Positions 12,855 to 24,661 of a stretch of 64,000 nucleotides of DNA are shown here, one piece after another. A program made the position numbers and the translations under genes. This DNA comes from Pyricularia pennisetigena (taxonomy: Eukaryota; Ascomycota; Sordariomycetes; Magnaporthales; Pyriculariaceae). Location: positions 3,782,953 through 3,846,952 of the forward strand of contig NC_043741.1 of assembly GCF_004337985.1 (NCBI RefSeq). The letters run 5' to 3'. Position 1 is the stretch's first letter, and the number at the start of each line of letters is the position of its first letter. The notes under the pieces are model-generated. The model saw only the letters and a list, made by a program, of their open reading frames with translations, searched no databases and was not told the origin of the DNA.

Positions 12855-12900
12855 ACCTGACCTGACCTTTACCTGACCTTTACCTGACCTTTACCTGACC
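12855..12900. repeat. 11-bp minisatellite upstream of the cyclin gene
   Basis: Three exact copies of ACCTGACCTTT (12860-12870, 12871-12881, 12882-12892), flanked by partial copies on both sides. It lies about 860 bp before the cyclin ATG, inside a pyrimidine-rich promoter or leader. Confidence 0.9.
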
Positions 12901-13402
12901 CGACCAGACCAGACCCCTTGCGCCAAGGGCTAGTCGCACGCACCCCCTCTTCCTCATCAGCCTCGTTATTTCACCTTTCTCCAACCGGCGCCCGCCGACC
13001 TACTTTAGTTCGCCATCTTGGATCTTACCCTAGCGTCCGAGCTCCCTGGTGATTTGGTTCTTTCTGAAGCTTCCCTCACTTCACACAAACCCACACACAG
13101 ACATTCACACAAAGAAAAGAATAAAGCTCACCCTCGTGTTCCACCGATTCCTCGTTTATTCTGCAGCAAACGCTTTTCTCGTATCTCATTAGCTACTCAC
13201 TGCTATTATCACTACCACTTTCTGCCTGTTAGTCAGTCAGTCAGGCAGTCGATTCTTCGGCCTGGACAAACTGTACATACATATATGGACCCTCTTTCCC
13301 CTCTCGCTTGTCTTCAGAACTGCGGACCACCACCTTAGGTTTTAAAACTCCCGACACCGATATTTGCCATCACCTGGGTAAAAAAAAAAAAAAAAAAAAA
13401 AA

Positions 13403-13692
13403 NNNNNNNNNNNNNNNNNNNNNNNNNNNNNNNNNNNNNNNNNNNNNNNNNNNNNNNNNNNNNNNNNNNNNNNNNNNNNNNNNNNNNNNNNNNNNNNNNN
13501 NNNNNNNNNNNNNNNNNNNNNNNNNNNNNNNNNNNNNNNNNNNNNNNNNNNNNNNNNNNNNNNNNNNNNNNNNNNNNNNNNNNNNNNNNNNNNNNNNNNN
13601 NNNNNNNNNNNNNNNNNNNNNNNNNNNNNNNNNNNNNNNNNNNNNNNNNNNNNNNNNNNNNNNNNNNNNNNNNNNNNNNNNNNNNNNNNNNN
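13403..13692. other. Assembly gap (290 N) flanked by poly-A
   Basis: The gap is bounded on both sides by A runs (13380-13402 and about 13698-13727). It falls in the probable leader of the cyclin gene, so the transcript start cannot be read. Confidence 0.95.
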
Positions 13693-13695
13693 GAA

Positions 13696-13728
<33 letters not shown>

Positions 13729-13756
13729 CAGCAGACCGACAGACCAGCAAAATAAA

Positions 13757-14730
13757 ATGGCTTTTGATATGCGTTCAAACATGTCTCCTTCTTTGGCAAA
13801 GAAGGTTGTCGATGAGGACATGTCGGACGATGAGTTTGATTTTGACGAGGAGTATTTCATGAGGACGTACAAGCCGCTTTCGAACTTGCCTACGCCCCCG
13901 CCGTCTTCACAAAATTCCTCGGCCGCTCTCAGTCCCATGTTGTTGGAGATGCAGGATGGTGAAATGCGGGACCCAGCATTCTTTGGTAAGTAGTCACCCT
14001 TGGGGCTACCTGGTCCATGTGAAAAACGCTCTAGTCTTTCATGCCTGCCATTGTACTGACCATGTGTGCTTCAACCCATACAGGAGCTGCTGTTCATCTG
14101 GTCAATCTTTTGCCTCCAGCCGCCTCTCTGGCAACGCCGTCGGTTCCCGTTGTCCATGCCATTCTCACCCGATCTGACTTGCCATTGCATACTGTGGCTT
14201 TAGCCGTGTGCATTATGGACTCACTTGGCAGCAAGTTTCCTAGAGCTTGGAGGACATCATGTCCCTTGATGCCTATGGGCCCCGACTCCGACTTCGACGT
14301 GGATCCTGATTACACGCACACGAATGGGCGTATGGAACAGCGCACGCGTCTACAGCACATCGACTCGGTCTCGCCTGAAATCATTGTCCTCGCCTCGTTG
14401 ATCATCGCGGCCAAGTTCACCGACGACTCCCAGGAATCGACCCGATGGTATGCTGGGGCTTGGGGCAGCTGGATGTGGTCATGTGACCAGATCAACACGA
14501 CGGAGCGATGCATCATGGAGAACCTGGGCTACCGCATCATGCCCTTGACTGCCCCGGACATCCTCGAGGATGCCATCACAGACATGGCCAGAGCCGCGAA
14601 ATCGGCAACAGGCCGCCCAGGCTGCGGTAACAGCAGCGGGTCGTCGTCGTCATCATCTCGGGGAGGATACGCAACACCGGTTACACCCGCCAGCAGCTGC
14701 GATGATGGGCAGCTTGGGGGTCACCAGTAA
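13757..14730 (+). CDS. Pcl-type cyclin (Pho85-like kinase partner), 291 aa
   Basis: Exons 13757-13985 and 14084-14730 are joined across a 98-bp intron (GTAAGT donor, TACTGAC branch point at 14054-14060, ACAG acceptor), phase kept at GGA. Residues 1-76 are acidic and disordered (DEDMSDDEFDFDEE). From about residue 77 the chain reads as a cyclin box: LPLHTVALAVCIMDSL, an inserted acidic loop (GPDSDFDVDPDY), then ASLIIAAKFTDD, a typical cyclin helix. The segment WSCDQINTTERCIMENLGY closes the fold, followed by a Ser/Gly-rich tail. This arrangement fits the Pcl1/PclA group, which activates Pho85-type kinases in G1 progression, sporulation and nutrient response. The symbol is left empty because Pcl subfamilies cannot be separated by eye. 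Convergent with the oxidase gene at 15449. Confidence 0.75.
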
Positions 14731-15448
14731 ACAGCTCTCTAGAATCATCATCGTCTTCGTCGTTGTCGTCATCGTCACTGCTGCCACTGCCAAAGACTGG
14801 CTGTCTCCGCCGAACACCGACGTTCATCACGTCAAGTAACATTTCCTAATCCGCTTTTTTTCTTGTCTTTGTCGGAGCATCAGCAGCGTGTTGGGTTTTA
14901 CAAACTGCTTTTTATTTCTTAATCATGGGAGTTTCTGGCATCTTAATTAGACCATATCTGGGCGTTTGGTGGTCTTCATTTCTCGTCATTTACATCTTGT
15001 CCAAGTTTGCAACATCATACCCCCTTGTTTCATTAATTGGCGTTTTTTTCTTTCCTGTTGTCAGAAAAGGACTGGGCTGAGCCGCAGTTTTGCATTTTGT
15101 CGTTTCCTCGGTGCCCCGGTGGTGTGTTAGTCGGCATTGGCACCTGGAGTGAGACACGGACACGAAAAAAAGCCAAGACAGTGCCATTTTGTTTAGTTAC
15201 TGGCGGCACAGGACAGCATAGCACAGGCTCGGATACAACAGCACACTGTATATGGTCTACCCTAGGTTGACATACCAGGGCGGTTTTCATTTTAAATCCT
15301 AATTTAGTCGCACGTCACGTCCGAGCTTTTTGGTTCTCCCGGATTCCACATGCAGTGACATCATAAAAAAAAAGAAAGAGAATTACAGGGCTCGGAACTC
15401 AGAAACGTGAGACAACAAACATGGGTTGACTGTACGACGAGACAAATT
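14731..15448. other. Short convergent intergenic region
   Basis: The 718 bp between the stop codons of the cyclin and the pyridoxamine-phosphate oxidase serve both 3' ends. No gene is seen. Confidence 0.6.
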
Positions 15449-16198
15449 CTATGGACTAAGCCTGTCCAAAGTCCACGTTGCGTCCTTCTCGTCTGCCCTC
15501 TCGTAGACGAAGCGGTCGTGCAGTCTATTCGCCCTCCCCTGCCAAAACTCAACCCGCAGCGGTACGATCCTCAGCCCTCCCCAAAAGTCTGGCACAGGTA
15601 TGTCATCGACGCCGGCAAACTTGCTCTCGGTCTCGCGCACCCACCCTTCGAGCTGCGCGCGGCCGTCGTCGTCGCCTTGGCCAGACCCACCCTCGGCGCC
15701 TCCTCCGGGCTTGAGCACGGCGCTCTGCCGACTCGCCCAGGCGCCGATGCGGCTGCCGCGGACGCGCGTGTCGTAGTAGCGCTGCGACTCGTCACGCGTC
15801 AGGCGCTCGGCGCGGCCCTCGACGCGCACCTGCCTCTCGAGCGGCTCCCACCAAAACGTCAGCGACGCCCAGGGGTTCCCAACCGACGCGGGCGTGCCGT
15901 CGCCGAAGAGGTCCAGGGCCTTGCGGCTGGTGCCAAAGTTGGAGTAGATGACGAAGCCCTTGTCGTCGAGCTCCTTCATGTAGACCATGCGGGCCGACAC
16001 GCGGCCCGAGGGCAGCGACGCCGTCGAGAGCGTGCACGTCTCCGGGTGGGACACCCTCGGTGCGGCGGGGGAGTCGCCGTCGCCCAGCGCCGATTTGAAC
16101 CAGGCGTGGAACTGCCGGATCGGCGACGAGGGGTCCAGGTCCGACCGGTGCAGGCCCGTCCGCTCGTGCTGGAGGAACTGTTCCGCCTGGCTGTTCAT
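15449..16198 (-). CDS. pdx3: Pyridoxamine/pyridoxine 5'-phosphate oxidase (249 aa)
   Basis: Intronless gene from an ATG at 16198. The enzyme uses FMN and oxygen to oxidise pyridoxamine- or pyridoxine-5'-phosphate to pyridoxal 5'-phosphate, the last step of vitamin B6 cofactor synthesis. The FMN-binding region ARMVYMKELDDKGFVIYSN is near residues 69-87, followed by SRKALDL. The C-terminal signature FWQGRANRLHDRFVYER and the final RLSP match the PdxH/Pdx3 family closely. Length is as expected (about 230-260). A Gly/Asp/Ser-rich insert (about residues 165-182) interrupts the region between the Trp-Ala-Ser-Arg-Gln motif and ESKFAG; it is in frame and probably a surface loop. Housekeeping gene, cytosolic. 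Identification is firm. Confidence 0.92.
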   Translation of the reverse strand: MNSQAEQFLQHERTGLHRSDLDPSSPIRQFHAWFKSALGDGDSPAAPRVSHPETCTLSTASLPSGRVSARMVYMKELDDKGFVIYSNFGTSRKALDLFGDGTPASVGNPWASLTFWWEPLERQVRVEGRAERLTRDESQRYYDTRVRGSRIGAWASRQSAVLKPGGGAEGGSGQGDDDGRAQLEGWVRETESKFAGVDDIPVPDFWGGLRIVPLRVEFWQGRANRLHDRFVYERADEKDATWTLDRLSP

Positions 16199-17785
16199 CG
16201 TGGCTGTCGATGAAGGGGCGACTGGTGTGTTATGGCCATGATGGTGGCTGTGTTAGTCACGATCGTTGTGACGTGGGTAGGTGGACGTCAGACATGTGTT
16301 GAATCGTCGGCTCCCCTTTGTAATTTCCAGTCCATTTTGTGAAGAGGTGTTGCGAGGGGAGGGAATCATGCGCCTAGGTCAAAGATCAACGGAGGCGTGG
16401 GAGACAACATGCGCCAACACAATGCCTTCCAAGACACATTTTTGGGTCTCGTGTCTTTACTGGCTTGATAGAAATCGTCATCCAGGCATGAAGCCGAGCC
16501 CAAGGTAGGGAAGGCAGGATAAAAACAAGAATAGATACATAAATAAAACAAGAAAAATAAAACAATGCGCCTGACATGAATTCAATCTTCTCATGATAAC
16601 TTACAAATTAATTTCTCCCCATCAGGTGGTGGATGCAAGGCCATGGTTCTTCGAAAGCTGAGCGCTCCAAGCCGGCCGAGTGAGCAGTTGAGGCGGATGA
16701 GGGGCCAAGTGACGATGCCCATCAAGCCAAGGAATACAACAAAACAATGATGGATCCCGGGGGGTCGGATATAAAAAAGCAAACCAAGCCCTTTTTTTTT
16801 CTTTAACAAAATATTCCGCGTCTTATAATCGAAAGGCTGACGAAAAAAAAAGAATAGAAAAGAAAAGAAAGTAGATGTATCCATCGTCCTTTTTACTTCG
16901 TATGACGTTGACTACCAGAATTTATTGAGTTCCACGTCACGCCAGGATCACCCCACTACCCAAGCCTCCGCTACAATCCCGATCGTCTCAACCATAGTGC
17001 GGCACTAGAGATCCTGTGTGCGTGAGTCAAGCAGGGAGCTGCAAATGGAAATGTTTTCACTCGCATCAAGAGATGGTTCAGCAACCATATATCATAGATA
17101 GAACAATTTTTGTCCAATTAAAAAAGCATTGTGTTACCTTGCCTGTCAATTCTTTAAGCTCGTGGATTACCTACCCATGTAGATCGATCGTCTTGAAAGC
17201 CAGTGGAGACTGGCTACCAGAAAGCAAGCAAACGAGAGTTAGAAAAGCATGCATCACATACACATATATATACACATACACGGATAGACACGCACACACA
17301 CACATATATATACAAACAAAACGCAAATGGGTATATTAATAAACACATAACGCCCAGAAACTCCAACCACGTCACACCATGCCGTCAAAATGAAATGACT
17401 TCTACGCAAAGGCGTGCGGGCTCATCCCAAAAAGAGAAAGAAAAAAAGAACTACGACCTTGACGCCTTGACTCCAAACAAGTCACTTGCGTGATTTATCG
17501 CTCTATATGCCCAGGCTTCTCTCCTAAGATTTTGTTTTTCTCTTCGTTTGACTAAAAGCGTAGGCCATTCATCCGCCCACAAAATCCAAAACGATATTCC
17601 ATCCAACATAACAAAAAACAATAACCAAAGAACAAACTCCTCTATTTACCTCAAAAAGTGCAGGAACCCAGAGACAAAAGGCCTAACCGCATCCTGAAGA
17701 ACCCAACGAGCCAAAACTTTCAAGTTTCGCCTTTGGGATCCAGCAACCGGTTGGCCTTGAGCTAAAAATATCTTTCTTGCTTTCT
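16199..17785. other. Intergenic region, no supported gene; CA/TA dinucleotide tract
   Basis: Promoter of the oxidase on the left and 3' region of ura2 on the right. It contains A-rich stretches and a mixed CA/TA simple repeat at about 17256-17321. Only short random frames are present. Confidence 0.6.
17256..17321. repeat. CA/TA-rich simple repeat
   Basis: Alternating purine-pyrimidine stretch made of ACACAT, ATATAT and CACACA blocks with few interruptions. Confidence 0.8.
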
Positions 17786-20700
17786 TCAGGACATCACCAG
17801 GGCAAGGAGAGCCATGCGGCAGTAAAGTCCATATCTCATCTATAACGGTTCACATGTCAGCAAATGCGATAGACGAACAAAGGCTGGCGCACAGCCGACG
17901 GCAATGGACCATCCAAACACTTACCTGTCTGAAATAGGCTGCTCGCTGATCAAAGTCAATCTCCTCCGCAATCTCATCGTTCCTGGGGAGCGGGTGCATC
18001 ACAATCATGTTAGCCTTGGCCTGGCGTAACATGGCGTTGTCGATGCGATAAGCCCCCTTCACGGCTTCGTATGCCTCCTCATTGGGGAAGCGCTCCTTCT
18101 GCACGCGGGTGCAGTAAAGAACATCGCTGCGCGCGACTATCTCCTGGGTCAGAGTCTCTGACTCGCACAAAAGCTGGCCACGCTCTATCAGCTGGTTCCG
18201 GACGTAGGCCGGGAGAGCAAGACCCTTGGGCGAAACGAGCTGGATGCGGACCTCGTAGTGGCGCAAGAGATTGGCCAACGAGTGCACTGTCCGTCCGTAG
18301 AGCAAGTCACCCACAAAAGTGATGGTCAGGCCCTGCACGGTACCCAACTCCTCACGGATGGTGAAGAGGTCCAGGAACGCTTGAGTGGGATGCTCTTTGC
18401 TTCCGTTTCCTCCGTTGATCACTGGCACTTGGCTAAACTTCTGCGCGATGTCAACACTCTGTTCCTGAGGGTGCCTCAACACCACTGCGTCACCATACTG
18501 GCCAAGAGTGCGCAAGGTATCTTGCAGTGTCTCGCCCTTCTGGACCGACGAGTGTGAAGTGGAAATTGCAATGGTGCGGCCACCAAGGCGTTGCATTGCA
18601 GCGTCGAACGACGCCGAGGTGCGCGTAGAAGGCTCGTAGAAGAGGGTGCAGAGCACACGTCCGCGGAGTACGTCCAGGACACCATCCCTCTGCACACCAA
18701 GGCGCATCTCTTGCGCAACAGTGAAGAGGTGATGCAGATCGCTGCGCTTGTAGTCATGCACCGAAAGCACATGTTGGTTCTTGAACCGAGACGGCGCGGA
18801 AAGCAGTTCGCCCAGCGACGAAGTCTTCATAACCGGCGGAATGCTCTGGGAAGGTATCTCAATGTCGACAGCAGACTTGTTTACGACAGGCGACAGTGCT
18901 GACATGGCAGAATCGATGTATCTCGGCCGCAGGATAGGACGAGGCCCTGAGGACAGCATAGACTGGCGCCTAATTACAGGGCTCTCAGGAGTTTGCTGGG
19001 CTGGTTTGAGAGGTGGCGACATGGGGAGCGAAGGCAGAGCGTTGTGAGTGGACATGTCCTTGCCCATAGGCGAGACGGGGAGAGCCTGCCCATCGAGGCA
19101 CACCACCTTGCCTTCGAAAGTTACCCTTTGCACGGAGCCTCGAACTTGCCTGCCTGCGAATGGGGACCAGTTGGCGGACTTGGGAAGTGTGTACGATCGG
19201 TTCAGTTCCACCTCAACCGAAGTACCGAGCTGCTCGTGAAGCTCAAAGATCTCCATCGGGTTGTCATGGAGGCGAGCCTTGATATCATCCATAGTCAACT
19301 TGCCCTCGGAGACCGATGTGAGCAGCAGTGGGAGGACGTCAGCGATACCGACAGAAGCATCGGTATCATGCGACAGGGTGTGGGCTAGCTGGTAAGGCAG
19401 ACTGCCAACAGAGAACACGTCAATAGTGCTCATGTGCTCCCACAAAGCCTGCTGATCCTCGTATGTGGGAAGCAGTTGTTGGCAATCGGGATAGTCCTTC
19501 TGCGACAGGTAAAGGCAGTAGACAGACACGTCACAAGTGACCTTGAGGCCTTTCTGCTTGCTCAGCTCAATGAGCCTGATATCATCCTTACTAGTCACAC
19601 ACGTGACGTGGATACGTCGGTTGTGAAGGCTTGCCAGCAGCAGAACGGAAGCAAGGTCTGTTGTCTTGGCGTCCGTGACGATGGGCTTGTGGGTGGGCCA
19701 AGAATCGAAGTGAGCCGTCACAGCAGCTACCTTGCTGATGTTATCCGACAAGTGGTTGAAGGGAATGAAAAGCGACCCAACCTCGGCCATGACCTGGCTG
19801 ATTTGATCCGAGTTGCTCGAGGTTGCCGAGACCGACAAGTTGAAGTCGCAGAAAGTGCCCGATTTGGCGTTTTGCTGTGCGACCTTGAGAGACTTTGCGT
19901 CTGTGATGGCGCCGTCTACGCCGACCGGCATAATCCTGATCATGCTGAAGCCAGCGGCTACAGATGCCCCGGTAACAGTGCTCAAATCCTTGCTGCCGAG
20001 AGATGCGATACCCGGAACAAAGGCCGCGATGTTGATCAGACTAGGCAGAATCATGGTACGATGGCTGGTCTGGTAGTCTCGCAGTCCAACCTCAAGCTCG
20101 AAATGCCTGGCAATAGCTTCAACAAGAATCTTAGCGTTCTTGACATTGGTAACCAGTGGAATCTGGTAGTCGACAGCCATTCTGCGGGTCTGGTATCCCT
20201 TGCTCATGTAGTTGGCGGGACGCCTGTACTTGTTGCTTGAGGGAAGGTTGATGTAAAGGTCAATCATATTGTTGGACAAGTGTTGAGTGAGCGAAAACTC
20301 TGACTTCTGTCCATCGTCCTCAGAGCCCAGAGCCTCCAAGTATTGCACCGGGATACCGTGCTCCTGCAAGAAGTCGGCTGTACCGGCCGTCGCGAAGAGC
20401 TTGTAGCCGAGCCTTTGTAAGTTGGCAACCGACGGCAGCATTTCCTTCTTATCCTTGTAGGATCCAATAGACAACAAAATGTTGTTCCTTGGGATCTTGA
20501 AGCCAGTGGAGAGCAAGGCCTTGAGATACGCCTCGTACTTGTCTCTTCCGAAACAGGCGACCTCTCCGGTTGAGGCCATCTCCACACCCAGAACTGGATC
20601 AGCACCCGAAAGACGAGAGAAACTGAACTGAGGAACTTTGCAGGCGACGGCGCCCGATGTTCTCTCTTCTTCCGGATAAGCATCAAAAGGCACGCTCATG

Positions 20701-23700
20701 ATGGCCTTGGTCGCCATCTCGATGAGGTCCACACCCATGACCTTGGAAACGAACGGGAATGACCGCGAGGCACGGACGTTACATTCGATGACCTTGATGT
20801 CGTTGTCCTTGGCGATGAATTGGATGTTGAATGGTCCAGTGACATTGAGGGCACCTGCGATCTTGCGAGTTGCCTCTTCAATCCTTTCAATCGTCGTCTT
20901 CTCAAGATCTTGGGGCGGGAGGATGAGTGTTGCGTCTCCGGAGTGAACACCAGCGTTTTCAACATGCTCGGATATGAAATGACCAACAACCTTGCCATCT
21001 TTTGCAACGGCATCCATCTCGATTTCCTTGGCGTTTTCGATGTACTTGGTGATGACCACTGGGTGCTCGCGAGAAACCTCGGCAGCCTGCTTCAGGTAGG
21101 ACTCGAGGTCGGCCTCCGAGTAGACAGTGTTCATGGCAGCTCCCGAGAGAACGTACGATGGGCGGACAAGAACCGGGTATGACACTGTTTGACAGAACTT
21201 CTTGGCTTCCTCGAAGCTTGTCAACTCCTTCCAGGTGGGCTGGTCCACGCCAATCCTGTCAAGCATGCGAGAGAACTTGAAGCGATTCTCGGCCGTGTCT
21301 ATCATCTCTGGCGAAGTTCCCAGGATCTTTGCTCCGTAGCGGTGCAGCGGCAGTGCGATGTTGTTAGGTGTCTGGCCGCCCATGGCGCCCAGAATGCCCT
21401 TGGCAGACTCCATCTCGTAGATATCAAGCACAGTCTCCAGGTTGATGTTCTCGAAATAGAGCTTGTCTGCCTCATCATAATCCGTGCTGACAGTTTCAGG
21501 ATTGTAGTTGACCATAATGGTCCTGTAGCCCTGTTGACGCAAAGTCCTAATCGCACGAACCGAGCACCAATCGAACTCAACCGAGGAACCAATACGGTAC
21601 ACACCAGAGCCGAGTACCATCACACCGTGGTCATCAAACGAGATGTCGTGCTCGGTTGCGTTGTAGGTGAGATAGAGATAGTTGGTGAACGCTGGGAACT
21701 CAGCTGCGACAGTATCGATTTGCTTGACGAAAGGTGTAATGCCTGCTTCAAGCCTGAGAGAGCGGACAGCCAGCTCGTTGGAGCTCCAGAATTTGGCCAG
21801 CTGCCTATCGCTGAAGCCGAGACGCTTAGCTTCCAGCAGCAAGTCAGGACGTCCGCTTATGTCGTCCTTGGAAAAGCCAGACATGGTTTTGGCAAAATCG
21901 CTCAGGCCCTTGAGTTTGTTGAGGAACCACTTGTCGATCTTTGTCATTTCCCAGATCTTGTCAACAGTGTATCCGCTTGCCATCGCATTTGCAATGGCGA
22001 AGAGACGCTGGTCTGACGGTGTTTGCAGCTCGTCATCGATCGACATGAGAGCCTTGGTCTCGTTGAAGCCGAGGTTGTGGAAATCAATGGCCCGAATTGC
22101 CTTTTGGATGGCCTCCTCGAAGGACCGACCGATGCTCATAACCTCACCAATACTCTTCATGGACGAGCCGAGCAAAGTTGACACTCGGGTGAACTTCTTG
22201 AGATCCCAGCGGGGCATCTTGACCACGACGTAATCCAAAGATGGCTCGAAGCAAGCACATGTCACCTTGGTAACCGTGTTCTTGATCTCCTTGAGGGGAA
22301 TACCAAGACCGAGCTTGGCTGCAATGAAGGCAAGCGGGTAGCCAGTTGCCTTGGACGCAAGGGCAGAGGATCTCGAGAGACGGGCGTTGACTTCGATAAT
22401 GCAGTACTCCTTTGAGAATGGGTTGAGCGCGTACTGGATGTTGCATTCACCCACAACGCCCAGGTGACGAATGACATTGACTGCGGTAGTCCTCAGCATG
22501 TTGTAGTCCTCATCCGACAGCGTTTGCGAGGGAGCCACGACAATGGAGTCGCCGGTGTGGATACCAAGGGGATCGAAGTTCTCCATGTTGCAGACGGTGA
22601 TGCAGTTGTCCTGTGCGTCACGCACCACCTCGTACTCGATCTCCTTCCATCCTTTCATACTCCTCTCAATGAGAACCTGGGGACTGGCCGCCAAGGCCTT
22701 GTTGCAAAGGTCAAGGAGCTCAGCTTCGTTATTGGCAAAGCCACTTCCGAGACCACCCAGAGCATATGCTGCTCTAACAATGACGGGGAAACCAATGTCC
22801 TTGACGACCCTCATGCACTCGTCCACGCTGCTTGCCGACGCGGACTTGGCACATTTCTCTCCAATCGACTCCATGCTGCGAGCGAAGAGTTCACGGTCCT
22901 CGGTAGTGATGATGGTCTCAATAGGTGTTCCGAGAACCTTGACGCCAAGCTCCTCAAACTCATCCTTGAGCTGAATACCCACGGAGAGAGCCGTCTGGCC
23001 ACCGAAGGTCACGTAGATAGCATCGGGACGCTCGTACTTGATGACTTTACGTACGAAATCGGCGTTGACTGGGAGGAAGTAGACCTTATCTGCCAGACCC
23101 TTGGAGGTCTGAATGGTGGCAATGTTGGGGTTGATGAGCACAGTGTAGATGCCCTCCTCCTTCAGAGCCTTGATTGCTTGACTTCCAGAGTAGTCAAACT
23201 CTCCAGCCTGTCCGATACTCAGGCCACCACTTCCAAGAACCAGGACCTTCTTGACGTGCACGCGAGGATGAAGCTTTTCGTTCTCTTCCATGGTGCCGCC
23301 GGGAAAGGTGACAGGCTTCTGCAGAAGACTGCTGTCGACGGCGCACTTGACCACAGTGTTGATGAAGACGTCGAAGAGGAACTCGGTATCACGGGGACCC
23401 GGTGTGCTTTCGGGATGGAATTGCACACTGAAGTGAGGCTGGTCGACGTGCATAATACCCTCGTTGCTGCCGTCGTTGGCGTTGACAAAAAGTTCCTTCC
23501 AGCCGGTAGGAAGCGTGGCTGCGTCAACCGCGAACCCGTGGTTTTGCGATGTGATATGGCATTTTCCGGTCACCATGCTCGTGCAGGGGATGTTGTGACC
23601 GCGGTTTCCGAACTTCATCTTGACTGTTGTGGCACCGGAGGCCCTCGCCAGCAGCTGGTGGCCCAAGCAGATTCCGAAGATGGGAGTCTTGTTTGCAGCA

Positions 23701-24661
23701 ACTGCGGCAGAGATACGCTTGACGGTGTCCTGGACTACAGATGGGTCGCCAGGGCCGTTTGATATGAAAAGACCATCGTACTCGGTACCCGCTCCCTTAG
23801 ACACATCATAGTCCCAAGGGCATACTAGGACCTCAACGCCGCGCTTGAGGAAGCAACGCAGCTGGTTATATTTCATACCAACATCGAGACAGAGGATGCG
23901 AATCGGTCGGCCGGAGGGATGCTTCAAAGCAACATTTTGCGGTGGCTTATAGAGCTTTGGCGCCTTGATGGAGACTGTAATGACAACTTGTCAGTTACCA
24001 ATCCAAACTTCTGTTCTGGCGAGGCTTTGGATCACTTACCCTCGGCGACAAGGTTCTTCTGGTTGGGGTTCACCCAGTCAACGGTCTCGAAATATTGAGC
24101 CCAGTCTGGAGTTGCAAGTTTCGTTATGGAGAGCTCCTTGCCGCTCTCGGTGGCAGAGGAACGCTGGAGCAGCATGCGACCCAGCATACTTCCGTGGTTC
24201 CGGATGTGCTTGGTTAGACCTCTCGTGTCGACACCATACATTGCGGGGATACCCTGCTCCTTGAGCCATGTTCCCAAAGAGGATGTGGCCAAGTAGTGGG
24301 AGTAGTCCTCGCCGGAGTATGAGGCGGCCACGAGACCGGCGATGTGGATCTGTGAGGACTCAAAGTGGGCAGGCAAGTCTCCCAGGAGCTCATCCATGGT
24401 CTCACGAGATGGAACTCCGTAGTTTCCCACCAGAGGGAAAGTGATCACAAGGATCTGACCTCTGTAAGAGGGGTCAGTGACCGACTCTGGGTAGCCCACC
24501 ATTCCAGTCTGGAAAACGAGCTCGCCGGCGATGCTCTTGGGGGCGCCGAAGCTGTAGCCCTGGTAAGCCGAGCCATCTTCAAGCTCAAGGCAGATGAGCT
24601 TGTTGTCGCTGGCCGAGTCGACGATGCGGGCCGAAGCCGGAGGGAACACACGGGCAGCCAT
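17786..24661 (-). CDS. ura2: Ura2/PyrABCN: glutamine-dependent CPSase - DHOase-like - aspartate carbamoyltransferase (2241 aa)
   Basis: Three exons on the minus strand: 24661-24040, 23974-17925 and 17839-17786. Introns are 65 bp (23975-24039, GTAAGT donor, TAACTGAC branch) and 85 bp (17840-17924, GTAAGT donor, TATAG acceptor). The last exon adds only 17 residues and restores the usual [15 protein letters not shown] ending. The ATG at 24661 is used because the open frame further left begins with TTG. Order: glutaminase (catalytic Cys in GICLGHQ near residue 310, HPE near 394), CPSase with two ATP-grasp halves (about 450-1510, including an MGS-like allosteric part), a dihydroorotase-like segment (about 1515-1850) lacking the metal-binding His-X-His, and aspartate carbamoyltransferase (about 1940-2241, FYEPSTRTS near 1986). 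It makes carbamoyl phosphate and then carbamoyl-aspartate for UMP, feedback-controlled by UTP in relatives. The dead dihydroorotase is normal for fungi, where a separate enzyme does that step. Confidence 0.96.

Larger units (their letters stand above)
9601..13756. other. Long gene-free region with homopolymers and a short minisatellite
   Basis: About 4.1 kb without a supportable gene. It holds T runs of 32 bp (10428-10459) and 39 bp (12258-12296), an 11-bp tandem repeat at 12855-12900, clusters of TACCTA/TAGGTA words near 12339-12440, and an N gap at 13403-13692. The last 900 bp is very pyrimidine-rich and probably the promoter and long leader of the cyclin gene at 13757. Confidence 0.6.

Noticed and set aside
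15407..16213. Plus-strand frame of 268 codons opposite pdx3
   Set aside because: Antisense shadow of a GC-rich conserved gene; the translation is low-complexity Arg/Ala/Val.
22464..23762. Plus-strand frame of 432 codons
   Set aside because: It lies entirely antisense to ura2, whose protein is unmistakable; the frame is a codon-bias shadow.
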